Origin: Oscillospiraceae bacterium
Lineage (GTDB): Bacteria > Bacillota > Clostridia > Oscillospirales > CAG-272
Assembly (NCBI GenBank): GCA_015063725.1
Contig: SVTP01000001.1
Span: forward strand, 102,410-166,409
DNA length: 64,000 nt
Direction: 5' to 3'
The notes beneath the pieces were generated by a model, which did no database searches, was not told where the DNA came from, and saw nothing but the letters and a program-made list of their open reading frames with translations. Shown here piece after piece: positions 27,029-35,596 of the stretch. The position numbers and the translations under genes were made by a program. Position 1 is the first letter of the stretch. The number at the start of each line of letters is the position of its first letter.

Positions 27029-28426
27029 ATGTCCGAAACCAATGTTTTGGAATTTGAAACCCTGCAGGAATTGCTCTTGCAGAAGAGATATGCTGAATTT
27101 ATACAGGAAATTGACAAATGCAACCCCGTTGACGCCGCTGACCTGATCGCCCTCTTCCCCGAGGATCAGGTCTCCCGCGTGTTCCGTCTTTTCAAAAAAG
27201 ACGTTGCTGCAGAGGTATTTGCCGAGCTGGACCCCGATTTGCAGGAGCTGATCATTGTGCACATGACCGACCGCGAGATTGGTGAAATGCTTGAAGAGCT
27301 TTACACCGACGACGCCGTTGATATGCTTGAGGAAATGCCCGCAAACGTGGTTAAACGCATTATGAAAAACGCCACTCCTCAAACGCGTGAGGAGATCAAC
27401 CGCTTCCTTGCCTACCCCGAGGAAAGTGCGGGTAGCGTAATGACCAGCGAGTTTATCGACCTGCGCAAGAACATGACTTGTGAAGAAGCGATCGCGCGCA
27501 TTCGCCGCATTGGTCTTGACAAAGAGACGGTCTACGTTGCCTACGTCACCGACCAAAAGCGCGTGCTCGAAGGCGTTGTTGTGCTCAAGCAGCTCCTGTT
27601 TGCCAATCCGCAAGATCTCATTGGCGACATTATGAACGAGAATGTTCTGTATGCCACCACACACGACGACCGAGAAAAGGTCGCCAACATGATCTCGCAC
27701 TACGGTATTATCGCGCTCCCCATTGTGGATAAGGAAAAGCGCTTGGTTGGTCTTGTAACCGTCGACGACGCTCTCGAGGTCCTGGAAACCGAGGCTACCG
27801 AGGATATTGAAAAGATGGCGGCAATTTTGCCGAGCGACAAGCCCTACCTTAAAACCACCGTTTGGGAGACCTGGAAGCAACGTGTGCCGTGGCTGCTGCT
27901 TTTGATGCTGACCGCCACCTTTACCAGTACCATCATCACCAAATATGAGGCGGCTATTGGTACGTATGCGATTTTGACCGCGTTCTTCCCAATGCTTATG
28001 GGTACGGGCGGTAACGCAGGCGGACAAACCTCGGTTGCCATCATCCGTGCGCTCTCCTTGGGTGAGGTCGAACTGAAAAACGTCTTTCGCGTTTTTTGGA
28101 AGGAATTGCGCGTAGGCGTGCTTTGCGGTGCAACCTTGGCAGTTGCTACCTTTGTTAAGGTTATGGCGATTGATTTCCACTTCCAAATGTATTCCACATC
28201 CCCAACGGGACAAGTGCAAAACAATTTGATCATTTCGCTTGCCATCTGTGCAACCGTATTCTCTGCCATTGTAGTGGCAAAAGCGGTGGGCACACTCCTG
28301 CCCTTGGGCGCAAAGAAGATCGGTCTTGACCCTGCCGTTATGGCAAGCCCCTTTATTACCACCATTGTGGATACCGTCACGCTGATGATCTACTTTACCA
28401 TTGCATCGGCGCTGCTCGGAATTTAA
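27029..28426 (+). CDS. mgtE: Magnesium transporter MgtE
   Basis: 465-residue Mg2+ channel: N-terminal superhelical domain (LFKKDVAAEVFAELDPDLQ), a CBS pair (YPEESAGSVMTSEF, NENVLYATTHDD), plug helix and five membrane helices with GTGGNAGGQTSVAIIRALS lining the pore. The CBS domains close the channel when internal Mg2+ is high. AAAGGAGG lies before the ATG. No room for an M-box riboswitch in the 41-bp gap, so control is by the operon or the protein itself. Confidence 0.95.
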   Translation: MSETNVLEFETLQELLLQKRYAEFIQEIDKCNPVDAADLIALFPEDQVSRVFRLFKKDVAAEVFAELDPDLQELIIVHMTDREIGEMLEELYTDDAVDMLEEMPANVVKRIMKNATPQTREEINRFLAYPEESAGSVMTSEFIDLRKNMTCEEAIARIRRIGLDKETVYVAYVTDQKRVLEGVVVLKQLLFANPQDLIGDIMNENVLYATTHDDREKVANMISHYGIIALPIVDKEKRLVGLVTVDDALEVLETEATEDIEKMAAILPSDKPYLKTTVWETWKQRVPWLLLLMLTATFTSTIITKYEAAIGTYAILTAFFPMLMGTGGNAGGQTSVAIIRALSLGEVELKNVFRVFWKELRVGVLCGATLAVATFVKVMAIDFHFQMYSTSPTGQVQNNLIISLAICATVFSAIVVAKAVGTLLPLGAKKIGLDPAVMASPFITTIVDTVTLMIYFTIASALLGI

Positions 28427-28429
28427 AGA

Positions 28430-28466
28430 GAAAAAAGCAGAAGCTTCAAGCCTCTGCTTTTTCTTT
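28430..28466. terminator. Terminator between mgtE and the glycosyltransferase
   Basis: A6 GCAGAAGCTT-CAAG-CCTCTGC T5: stem with one internal mismatch, A run on the left and T run on the right. Works for both converging genes. Confidence 0.75.
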
Positions 28467-29575
28467 TATTTCAGGATCTGTTCATACACCTCTTGCACTT
28501 CCCGACTCATTTTTTCAGCAGTAAAATGCGAAAGATAGCGCTCGCGGGCACATTTTTGCATTCTTTTCTCAAGCTCGACATCCTCTGCAATCTGTAAAAT
28601 GGCGTTGGCAAGGGCTTCTGCGTCCCCTGTTGGAAAGAGAAAGCCCGCGCCGCTCTCCCCGATCATTGCAACGTTGCCGCCGTAGTCGCTGGCAACAGTG
28701 GGAAGCCCCACGCTCATTCCCTCGGAAATAGCAAGACAAGAGGTTTCTGTTCCGCAGGAGCAGTTGACCCCCACGCGCAAAATACGATAGATGGGTGCCA
28801 TATCCGAAACAAATCCGGTAAAGGTCACACAATCGTCAAGACCCAACTCGGCAGTCATTCTTTTGAGCTCCTCGCGGCGACTACCGTCTCCGATGATCAG
28901 AAAACGGAATGGAATATTGGGGTGCGATTCTCGCAGAATAACGGCGGCATCCAAAAAGGTATCGTGTCCTTTGCAGTCCTCGAGCCGCGCACAAATGCCA
29001 ACGCAAAAGTCAGTTTCTTTGATTCCATAGACTTTTCTCGTTGCATCAAGCGTGTTTTTATCGACCTCGCGTACGGGGAGCGAGCCGTTGATGATGATGC
29101 GGATCTTGCTCTCGGGAATGCCCAACTGCCGTAAATTCTCGGCGGCAGCATCGGCTGTGGCAATGACATAATCTGATAGCATCCGATTGCAAAGTCCCGC
29201 GACATGGCGGACAAAGTTATTGGAAAGTAATCCGGTTGGCGGAAAATAGCAATGCCTTGTGTGCACCACAGGGACACGGCACAGTCTTGCCGCAACACGT
29301 GCCGAGAGCGCGGCGTTGGTATGCACAATGTCAGCGTGGCTACGCCTGATGATGCGCAAAAGCTCCCAGATCGAATTGGGAGATGCGCGGTCGCAATCCT
29401 CGCTCAAATAGAGTACGGGAATACCCATTTTCAAAAACCGCTGTGCAAGCTTGGAGCCGCACGGGAGCGCGACAGTGCTCTCGACTGCCTCTTTATCAAA
29501 TGTGGTAAGCAAATTGCAAAGAAGCACCCCTGCTCCGCCGATATTGGAATCACTGATCACGTGTAAAATTTTCAT
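28466..29575 (-). CDS. Glycosyltransferase family 4 protein
   Basis: 369-residue GT-B fold enzyme. The N-terminus MKILHVISDSNIGGAGV is the donor/acceptor loop; the C-terminal half has DCVTFTGFVSDM and the EGMSVGLPTVASDYGG nucleotide-sugar motif. Retaining glycosyl transfer to a surface glycan or glycolipid is likely; sugar unknown. It stands alone between two terminators. AAAGGAG lies about 14 bp before the ATG, a long spacing. Confidence 0.9.
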   Translation of the reverse strand: MKILHVISDSNIGGAGVLLCNLLTTFDKEAVESTVALPCGSKLAQRFLKMGIPVLYLSEDCDRASPNSIWELLRIIRRSHADIVHTNAALSARVAARLCRVPVVHTRHCYFPPTGLLSNNFVRHVAGLCNRMLSDYVIATADAAAENLRQLGIPESKIRIIINGSLPVREVDKNTLDATRKVYGIKETDFCVGICARLEDCKGHDTFLDAAVILRESHPNIPFRFLIIGDGSRREELKRMTAELGLDDCVTFTGFVSDMAPIYRILRVGVNCSCGTETSCLAISEGMSVGLPTVASDYGGNVAMIGESGAGFLFPTGDAEALANAILQIAEDVELEKRMQKCARERYLSHFTAEKMSREVQEVYEQILK

Positions 29576-29647
29576 TTGCTTTTGATTTCTCCTTTTTGTT
29601 CTTGTATTAGTATTCGCATTCAGTGTCTTTTTATCAGTGAAAGAACA

Positions 29648-29686
29648 AAAAGAACGCTGCCCCGCAAACAGAGGACAGCGTCTTTT
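29648..29686. terminator. Terminator at the end of the feo operon
   Basis: AACGCTGCCCC (29653-29663) pairs with GAGGACAGCGTC (29671-29682) with G-U pairs; T-rich runs on both sides. Just after the last small gene of the feo operon on the minus strand. Confidence 0.8.
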
Positions 29687-29691
29687 TCATT

Positions 29692-29877
29692 TTATTTTTC
29701 GGATTCTTCGTTTGATTTTTGGCAACCGCAGCAGGATGCGCAATTGCCCGAGCAGGTTTTGGAGTCGGGGCAGCCGATGCAGCGCTGACCGTTTTTCTTG
29801 GCGCGAATGATATAAAAGCTCGCGCCGCCTACTACCAAAACGATAATAGCAAGAATGAGGAAATCAACAGGTCCCAT
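29692..29877 (-). CDS. FeoB-associated Cys-rich small membrane protein
   Basis: 61 residues: one N-terminal membrane helix (DFLILAIIVLVVGGASFYII) then a cytoplasmic Cys cluster CIGCPDSKTCSGNCASCCGC. This is the small FeoB-associated partner found after feoB in many anaerobes, thought to help iron handling. The first ATG at 29883 overlaps the feoB stop (ATGA); ATG 29877 has GGGG at better spacing, so I list it. Last gene of the feo operon. Confidence 0.88.
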   Translation of the reverse strand: MGPVDFLILAIIVLVVGGASFYIIRAKKNGQRCIGCPDSKTCSGNCASCCGCQKSNEESEK

Positions 29878-29879
29878 CG

Positions 29880-31949
29880 TCATACCCCTACCGTCTGCTT
29901 GGCATTCGCACTCAGTGCGTATTCCTCCTTGAGCTGACGGTTCTTTCTGATAATGAGAACGGTAAGAACGGCTGCAAAGATGGCAACGATCGCCCAACCG
30001 AGGATCGGCATCCAAATGAAGTCGAAACCAACACCTGTGAAGAGTGTGCCGAAGAAGTAAACAAGGAAACCAACGGAATAACCAACGCCAAATTGCAATC
30101 CAATACCTGCAAAGAGCCACTTTTTGCTTTTGATCTCGGCGTTCATCGCACCGATTGCCGCAAAGCAAGGAGGTGTGAAAAGGTTGAACATCAAGTATGC
30201 AAGAGCGGCAACCTTGGTGATGGCAAATGCTGCTGCAACCTCAGCGCCGGCGCCTTCCATCAGGGCAAGCTCCTCGGTGTCGATGAGGTTTTCAAGTCCT
30301 ACAAAGCAAACCGCAAGCGTGCCAACAACGTTCTCTTTTGCAATAAAGCCTGTGATAGCTGCTGCCGCCATTTGCCACATCACCGCACCGATAATGGGAG
30401 CAAAAAGATATGCAAAAGGCAAGGAAATGGTTGCAAGAATCGACTTGCTTGCTTCCTCGACGGGTTGGAAGGACCAGTCAAAGGTTTGCATCAGTTGAAC
30501 AACAAAGTTACATACGAGAATGATGGTTCCTGCCTTTACGATATAGGACCATCCGCGTTGCAGCATCGAAAGGGATGCCTTGCCAAGGCTGGGGGCTTTA
30601 TATTCGGGCAGCTCCATAATAAAGAAGGATTTTCTGTTCTTGTGACCTGTGAGCAGGTTGACAAGAAGTGCGCAAAGGAGAATGATAACGATGCCTGCAA
30701 AGTACATTGCTGTTCCCACCCAAGCAGACTCACCGAAGAATGCACCTGCAAAGAGCGAGATTACGGGAAGCTTTGCACCGCAAGGCATAAAGGGTGCCAG
30801 CATTGCGGTTGCGCGTCTTTCGCGCTCATTGCGAATGGTGCGGCATGCCATAACGCCGGGGATGGCGCAGCCCGTACCGATGATGAACGGAATGACGGAT
30901 TTGCCGGAAAGTCCGACCTTTTTGAAGATAGGATCAAGCACAACGGTTGCGCGTGCCATGTATCCGCAATCCTCAAGGAGTGCGATGAGGAAATACATCA
31001 CCATAACGAGAGGCAAAAATCCAACGACTGCGCCAACACCGCCGATGATACCGTCAACAATAATGGAAGAAAGGATGGGATTTGCGCCCTCCATCAGTCC
31101 GCCTACCCACTCGCCGAACATTTCGATGAGTGTTACAAGACCGGGGATAGCAAATTCGTTCTCTGCTCCCTCGTTGAATACAAGACCTTCCGCGATCCAA
31201 GCGCCAAGCCAAGCCTGCGAGATTTGGAACACGAGGAACATGATAGCGGCAAAAATCGGAATACCGAGCCACTTATTGGTCAGAATGTTGTCGACCTTAT
31301 CCTGCACGGTCGTATCCTTGGTCAAAACCTTGCGCGTTTCAACCTCGGCAACAATAGCGTTTACAAAAGCAAATCTCTTTCTGTCGGCGTCTTCTACAAC
31401 TGTCTTATCAGAAAGATCTATGTCGCCCTGCACATAGGGGGCAATCTGCCCTTTTCCAATGACAGAGACGGCTGCGGCAACCACTTCCTTCATGCCCTTG
31501 GCAGAGGTAGAAATCGTCTCAACAACAGGACAACCGAGCTTCGCGGAGAGTGCGGCGGTATCAATTTCAGTTTCTTTCTTTTCATTTACATCGGCCTTGT
31601 TCAGGGCAACGACCACGGGGATGCCTAATTCAAGCAGCTGCGTGGTGAAAAAGAGGCTGCGGCTCAAATTGGTGGCGTCAACAATGTTGATAATGGCATC
31701 GGGGTTCTCGTTTTTGACGTAAGAGCTTGTAATGCTCTCCTCCGATGTAAAGGGGGACATGGAATACGCGCCGGGAAGGTCGACTGCGATCAACTCCTCA
31801 GTACCGCCTCTGAGCGACTTTTTAATGGCATATTCCTTTCTCTCGACGGTAACCCCCGCCCAGTTGCCTACTTTTTCGTTGCGACCCGTCAGCGCGTTAT
31901 ACATGGTTGTTTTGCCGCTGTTCGGGTTGCCCGCCAAAGCAATTCTCAT
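29880..31949 (-). CDS. feoB: Ferrous iron transport protein B FeoB
   Basis: 689-residue Fe2+ transporter: N-terminal G domain with GNPNSGKTT (G1), GNWAGVTVERKE (switch I), DLPGAYSMSPFTSEE (G3) and NKAD (G4), then about eleven membrane helices with two Gate motifs and the VMACRTIRNERE segment. Start at ATG 31949 with AAGGAG upstream; the frame opening at 31988 has none. A GTTAGCATATGCTAAC palindrome lies 48 bp upstream, matching the feoA operator, so it may have its own iron control besides read-through. Confidence 0.96.
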   Translation of the reverse strand: MRIALAGNPNSGKTTMYNALTGRNEKVGNWAGVTVERKEYAIKKSLRGGTEELIAVDLPGAYSMSPFTSEESITSSYVKNENPDAIINIVDATNLSRSLFFTTQLLELGIPVVVALNKADVNEKKETEIDTAALSAKLGCPVVETISTSAKGMKEVVAAAVSVIGKGQIAPYVQGDIDLSDKTVVEDADRKRFAFVNAIVAEVETRKVLTKDTTVQDKVDNILTNKWLGIPIFAAIMFLVFQISQAWLGAWIAEGLVFNEGAENEFAIPGLVTLIEMFGEWVGGLMEGANPILSSIIVDGIIGGVGAVVGFLPLVMVMYFLIALLEDCGYMARATVVLDPIFKKVGLSGKSVIPFIIGTGCAIPGVMACRTIRNERERRATAMLAPFMPCGAKLPVISLFAGAFFGESAWVGTAMYFAGIVIILLCALLVNLLTGHKNRKSFFIMELPEYKAPSLGKASLSMLQRGWSYIVKAGTIILVCNFVVQLMQTFDWSFQPVEEASKSILATISLPFAYLFAPIIGAVMWQMAAAAITGFIAKENVVGTLAVCFVGLENLIDTEELALMEGAGAEVAAAFAITKVAALAYLMFNLFTPPCFAAIGAMNAEIKSKKWLFAGIGLQFGVGYSVGFLVYFFGTLFTGVGFDFIWMPILGWAIVAIFAAVLTVLIIRKNRQLKEEYALSANAKQTVGV

Positions 31950-31996
31950 AATGGTTTTCTCCTTTTTATATAAATTGTTGATAACCAAGCCAGTCA

Positions 31997-32012
31997 GTTA
32001 GCATATGCTAAC
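31997..32012. promoter_or_regulatory. Palindromic operator upstream of feoB (DtxR/IdeR-like)
   Basis: GTTAGCATATGCTAAC is a perfect 16-bp inverted repeat. A second copy, GTTAGCACCTGCTAAC, sits by the feoA promoter. DtxR/IdeR iron boxes contain TTAG/CTAA half-sites, so an iron-dependent repressor is the best guess. Confidence 0.75.
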
Positions 32013-32021
32013 CGATGTGCA

Positions 32022-32050
32022 AAAAAATAATCGGGATGATTATTTTTTTG
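32022..32050 (-). terminator. Weak hairpin between feoA and feoB
   Basis: Minus strand AATAATC-ATCCC-GATTATT then a T run. A short A+T-only-end stem, so partial termination at most. Confidence 0.5.
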
Positions 32051-32059
32051 TTTTTGAGG

Positions 32060-32272
32060 TCAGATGATAATTGCTGCCGCCAGCTGACTGTCGATGCTGT
32101 ATCTACCATCCTTGATGGAAACAACGCAGCTTCCCTTGCGGCGCGAGATAACAGTGATCGGTTCGCCGCTATAGCAACCGAGAGAAAACAGAAATGCGTT
32201 CATTTCCTCGTCATCGGTCTCGATGGCGCGGATGATATAGACTTCTCCCTCTTTGGCTGAAAGCAAATTCAT
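32060..32272 (-). CDS. feoA: Ferrous iron transport protein A FeoA
   Basis: 70-residue SH3-like protein (LSAKEGEVYIIRAIETDDEEM ... LGCYSGEPITVISRR) that assists FeoB. Length and position before feoB are standard. The ATG has AGGAGG upstream. Its promoter is near-consensus with the operator immediately after the -10, so repression by an iron-sensing protein is likely. Confidence 0.92.
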   Translation of the reverse strand: MNLLSAKEGEVYIIRAIETDDEEMNAFLFSLGCYSGEPITVISRRKGSCVVSIKDGRYSIDSQLAAAIII

Positions 32273-32316
32273 TGTAAGACCTCCTGAAAGCTCTGCAAGC
32301 GCAGAGAACTTCTTGA

Positions 32317-32332
32317 GTTAGCACCTGCTAAC
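32317..32332. promoter_or_regulatory. Palindromic operator at the feoA transcription start
   Basis: GTTAGCACCTGCTAAC, one central mismatch, 8 bp downstream of the -10 on the minus strand, so it covers the start region. Same sequence family as the site before feoB. Confidence 0.8.
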
Positions 32333-32340
32333 CGTTGAAT

Positions 32341-32369
32341 ATTATACACCCAACAATAGGTTTTGTCAA
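32341..32369 (-). promoter_or_regulatory. feoA promoter
   Basis: TTGACA (32369-32364), 17 bp, TATAAT (32346-32341), reading leftward: a perfect sigma-A promoter. Confidence 0.9.
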
Positions 32370-32461
32370 GTCCTTTTGGGAATTTTTTTCAAATTTTTTT
32401 ATAAAAATACACGCGCACAAAGCCTGCACACCTATCATATTCTGTAGAATGAGGTGATATT

Positions 32462-33256
32462 ATGGAAAATGTTGTCGTGCTCGCGCTCCTTGCCACACTT
32501 GGAACCTGGGCACTCACCGCCCTGGGTGCAGCGGCGGTATTTTGCTTTCGCAATCCCAACCAAAAAACACTAAACGTCATGCTCGGTTTTGCATCGGGCG
32601 TGATGATCGCCGCGAGCTTTTGGTCGCTTTTGCAGCCCGCCATTGAACGAGCTGAGACTACCCTTTCACTCCCTGCTTGGTTGGTGGTCTCCTTTGGTTT
32701 TTTGGCAGGAGCGATCTTTATGTGGCTTTCGGATAAAATCGTCACACGCGCGCGCCGTCAGAGCGTGTGTAAAAATACAAAACGCGGCAACCGTATTCTT
32801 TTGTTGGTTCTCTCCATCACCCTGCACAACATTCCCGAAGGCCTTGCCGTTGGAGTGGCGTTTGGTGCCTTGCACGTAAGCGGTTACACCGCCGAGGCTT
32901 TGATGGGGGCTGTTACTATCGCACTCGGCATCGGTCTGCAAAACTTTCCCGAAGGTGCGGCAGTCTCCCTACCCTTGCGTCGTGAGGGGTACTCAAGCAG
33001 GCGAAGCTTCTTTATCGGGCAAGCATCCGGAATGGTAGAACCCTTAGCCGGTGTTCTCGGTGCGGCAATGGTGGTGCACATAGAGACCATTCTCCCATTC
33101 GCTCTCGCCTTTGCGGCGGGTACAATGATTTTGGTCGCCGTGCACGAGCTCATACCCGAATGTCAACAAAATCAGGATGCCAACCCTTATTTTGCCACGA
33201 TGGGGATTGTTTGCGGTTTTGCCCTTATGATGGTGCTTGACGTAGCCTTGGGATAG
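32462..33256 (+). CDS. ZIP family divalent metal transporter
   Basis: 264-residue, about eight-helix membrane protein. The paired motifs LHNIPEGLAVGVAFG and LQNFPEGAAVSLPLRR are the HxxPEG / QxxPEG metal-binding signature of ZIP transporters such as ZupT. Takes up Zn2+, Fe2+ or Mn2+. Divergent from feoA across about 190 bp with the iron-type operator between, hinting at metal control, though no clear promoter of its own was found. GAGGTGAT precedes the ATG. Confidence 0.9.
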   Translation: MENVVVLALLATLGTWALTALGAAAVFCFRNPNQKTLNVMLGFASGVMIAASFWSLLQPAIERAETTLSLPAWLVVSFGFLAGAIFMWLSDKIVTRARRQSVCKNTKRGNRILLLVLSITLHNIPEGLAVGVAFGALHVSGYTAEALMGAVTIALGIGLQNFPEGAAVSLPLRREGYSSRRSFFIGQASGMVEPLAGVLGAAMVVHIETILPFALAFAAGTMILVAVHELIPECQQNQDANPYFATMGIVCGFALMMVLDVALG

Positions 33257-33285
33257 ATATTCTATAGGAAATTTTTGAAAACATC

Positions 33286-33314
33286 TTGCGCGTCGAGCAA
33301 AAATGCTGTATAAT
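33286..33314 (+). promoter_or_regulatory. Promoter of the methyltransferase gene
   Basis: TTGCGC (33286-33291), 17 bp, TATAAT (33309-33314). Confidence 0.7.
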
Positions 33315-33344
33315 AAACAAAGAATGTGCAAAAGGAGAATATCA

Positions 33345-34328
33345 ATGAGCCGTTTGGATGAGATTATGCAAAGCAATGATATTATTGTGGGCATTTTAAG
33401 CGAATATATCAACGAGCACCCTCGCTTTATTGATGCGGCGATGGTAGAGGATCTCGCGCGTGAATGTCACGTATCGAACCATGAGGCGTTTTGCACGCTC
33501 CTTTCCGCCGCTTGCGGTCTGGATACGGTTGAAAATCCCTCGCACCGCGCCCTGGAGCGTCAATATCTCATCCCCGCTATTCGGCGCCTGGATCCTACCG
33601 TTTATGAGAATGACGCATATGCAAAAACAGTGCGCTTTCCTAGCGTCACACACGGCAAATGGGAGCTTTGTCAGCATTCCTATGCCCCCTACGAGCCGTT
33701 TGTGCGTACACATCCCACAGTAACAAAGGATCTTTGCGAAATTCCGCAGATCGGGTATTTTGACCTGGAATTCCCCTTTCCTGCCATTCTCGAAAATGGA
33801 ATTGAGTGGATGACCATCACCCCCAACGAGGTGGAAACCATGCGCGAACCGATTGCCAAAAGCCATGGTAAGGTGCTCACCCTTGGACTGGGACTTGGTT
33901 ATTTTGCTTTTCACGCATCCGAAAAGCCCGAGGTGGAACGAGTAACGGTGGTAGAACGCTCACGCGACGTGATAGAGATCTTTAAGACCTATCTTTTGCC
34001 GCAGTTTCCACACGCCGACAAAATTGAAATTGTAGAAGCCGATGCCTTCCTGTATATGCAAAAGGAGCTTCCGCGTGGCAATTTTGATTACGTGTTTGCC
34101 GACCTTTGGCACGATGCCTCGGACGGCTTGGAAATGTATCGCAAGCTCAAAAAGTATGAGGTTCTCGCCCCACACACAAGCTTTGACTATTGGATTGAGC
34201 CCTCACTACTTTCCCTTTTGCGGCACATTGTCTACCGCCGCATCACTGACAAAAAAGAACCCCTGCCGCTTGGAAATCTTTCCCCCGAGACGGTTCTGAC
34301 AGACGAATTTTTGAAAAAGCTCTCATAA
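33345..34328 (+). CDS. SAM-dependent methyltransferase-fold protein (spermidine synthase-like)
   Basis: 327 residues. The Rossmann motif I VLTLGLGLGYFAFHAS and acidic motif II VTVVERSRDVIEIF are clear, then DYVFADLWHDASDGLEMY as in spermidine-synthase-type enzymes. The N-terminal 130 residues are unmatched. Substrate unknown. ATG 33345 has AAAGGAG upstream; the frame opening at 33303 would start inside the promoter. Monocistronic between its own promoter and a strong terminator. Confidence 0.75.
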   Translation: MSRLDEIMQSNDIIVGILSEYINEHPRFIDAAMVEDLARECHVSNHEAFCTLLSAACGLDTVENPSHRALERQYLIPAIRRLDPTVYENDAYAKTVRFPSVTHGKWELCQHSYAPYEPFVRTHPTVTKDLCEIPQIGYFDLEFPFPAILENGIEWMTITPNEVETMREPIAKSHGKVLTLGLGLGYFAFHASEKPEVERVTVVERSRDVIEIFKTYLLPQFPHADKIEIVEADAFLYMQKELPRGNFDYVFADLWHDASDGLEMYRKLKKYEVLAPHTSFDYWIEPSLLSLLRHIVYRRITDKKEPLPLGNLSPETVLTDEFLKKLS

Positions 34329-34329
34329 A

Positions 34330-34365
34330 AAGAACGGAGATAAGCTTCTTGGCTTATCTCCGTTC
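34330..34365. terminator. Strong bidirectional terminator
   Basis: A perfect 15-bp stem, AGAACGGAGATAAGC with its complement, 6-nt loop, A5 before and T4 after. Serves the methyltransferase (+) and PRPP synthetase (-) genes. Confidence 0.95.
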
Positions 34366-34378
34366 TTTTATTATCTTC

Positions 34379-35518
34379 TTATTTCGTTTTTTTGCGCCCT
34401 GTCTGCTCGCGGCTGTGCTTATCCATTAAAGCTTGAATGCGCTTAACGGGATTGAGCAGTGTGCTGATGGTGGCATCATTATTCAAAGTATCAATGAGGT
34501 ATGCTACGTATTTGCACATGTTGACCTCGGTGTACCAAGACTTTTCTGCCAGCTCGGGGCGGCGGTAGATAAGGTTGGTGGTAAAGATGCGGTCAAATAC
34601 GCCCTCTTGTGCGGCTTGGTCGAACTTTTCAAAGCCTTCGGTAAACAGACCAAAGGTTGCAAAGCAGAATACGCGGTTTGCGCCCTTTTCCTTGAGCTGA
34701 CGGCAAACGTCGATCATGGATTCACCCGAGGCGATCATATCGTCGACCACAACGGCATCCTTGCCGTGCAGGTCACGGCCGAGGTACTCGTGTGCCTCGA
34801 TGGGGTTGCGGCCGTTGACAACAACGGAGTAGTTTCTTCTCTTATAGAACATACCGATGTCAAGACCAAGAACGGAGCTATAATACATGCAACGGGACAT
34901 TGCGCCCTCGTCGGGAGAGATGATGACCATGTTATCCTTGTCGATCTTTACGTCGGGGACTGCTCTGACAAGTGATTTGATCATTTGATATGCGGGACGG
35001 ACGTTATCAAAGCCTGCAAGCGGAATGGCGTTGTTAATGCGGGAATCGTGTGCATCAAAGGTAAGAATATTGGATACACCCATGGAAACAAGTTCTTGGA
35101 GCATCATGGCACAGTCAAGGGATTCGCGCCCGCTTCTCTTGTGCTGTCTGCCCTCGTAAAGCATAGGCATAATAACGGTCAGTCTTCTTGCCTTGCCCTC
35201 AATCGCGGCAATGATGCGCTTGAGGTCGGCATAGTGTTCGTCGGGGCTCATCGGAACGGTCATACCGTACATTTTGTAGGTAACACCGTAATTGAAGGTA
35301 TCGCAGATGATATAAACATCCTTGCCACGCATGGATTCGTGCAGCATTCCCTTTGCTTCACCCGAACCAAAGCGGGGGCAATCTGCCTGTGCCAAAAAGG
35401 TTTTGTCATTGTCGCCGTGTCTGCGCCAATCGCGAAGGTAATAGTCGACCTGCTCTGCAAACGCATCGCAGCCCTTCATTCCGATCACACAAAGCTCTCC
35501 AAATTGATTGTCCTTCAT
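34379..35518 (-). CDS. prs: Ribose-phosphate pyrophosphokinase, long divergent form
   Basis: 379 residues versus about 315 for the usual enzyme. Conserved landmarks: the metal/substrate DAHD in ILTFDAHDSRI, the catalytic flexible loop YKRRNYS, and the ribose-5-phosphate/PRPP loop DAVVVDDMIASGES (usual form DDxxxTGGT). It should make PRPP for nucleotide, His and Trp synthesis. Extra length lies in the N-terminal 70 residues and a basic C-terminal tail. CGGAGG precedes the ATG. It is 78 bp after rhamnulokinase on the same strand, possibly cotranscribed. Confidence 0.85.
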   Translation of the reverse strand: MKDNQFGELCVIGMKGCDAFAEQVDYYLRDWRRHGDNDKTFLAQADCPRFGSGEAKGMLHESMRGKDVYIICDTFNYGVTYKMYGMTVPMSPDEHYADLKRIIAAIEGKARRLTVIMPMLYEGRQHKRSGRESLDCAMMLQELVSMGVSNILTFDAHDSRINNAIPLAGFDNVRPAYQMIKSLVRAVPDVKIDKDNMVIISPDEGAMSRCMYYSSVLGLDIGMFYKRRNYSVVVNGRNPIEAHEYLGRDLHGKDAVVVDDMIASGESMIDVCRQLKEKGANRVFCFATFGLFTEGFEKFDQAAQEGVFDRIFTTNLIYRRPELAEKSWYTEVNMCKYVAYLIDTLNNDATISTLLNPVKRIQALMDKHSREQTGRKKTK

Positions 35519-35596
35519 AGTAAGCCTCCGTTATTTTTATTTTTTACTTATTTTCCCCAATTCACGGCAAGTGCCGCGCTGACAGGTAATTTTTCG

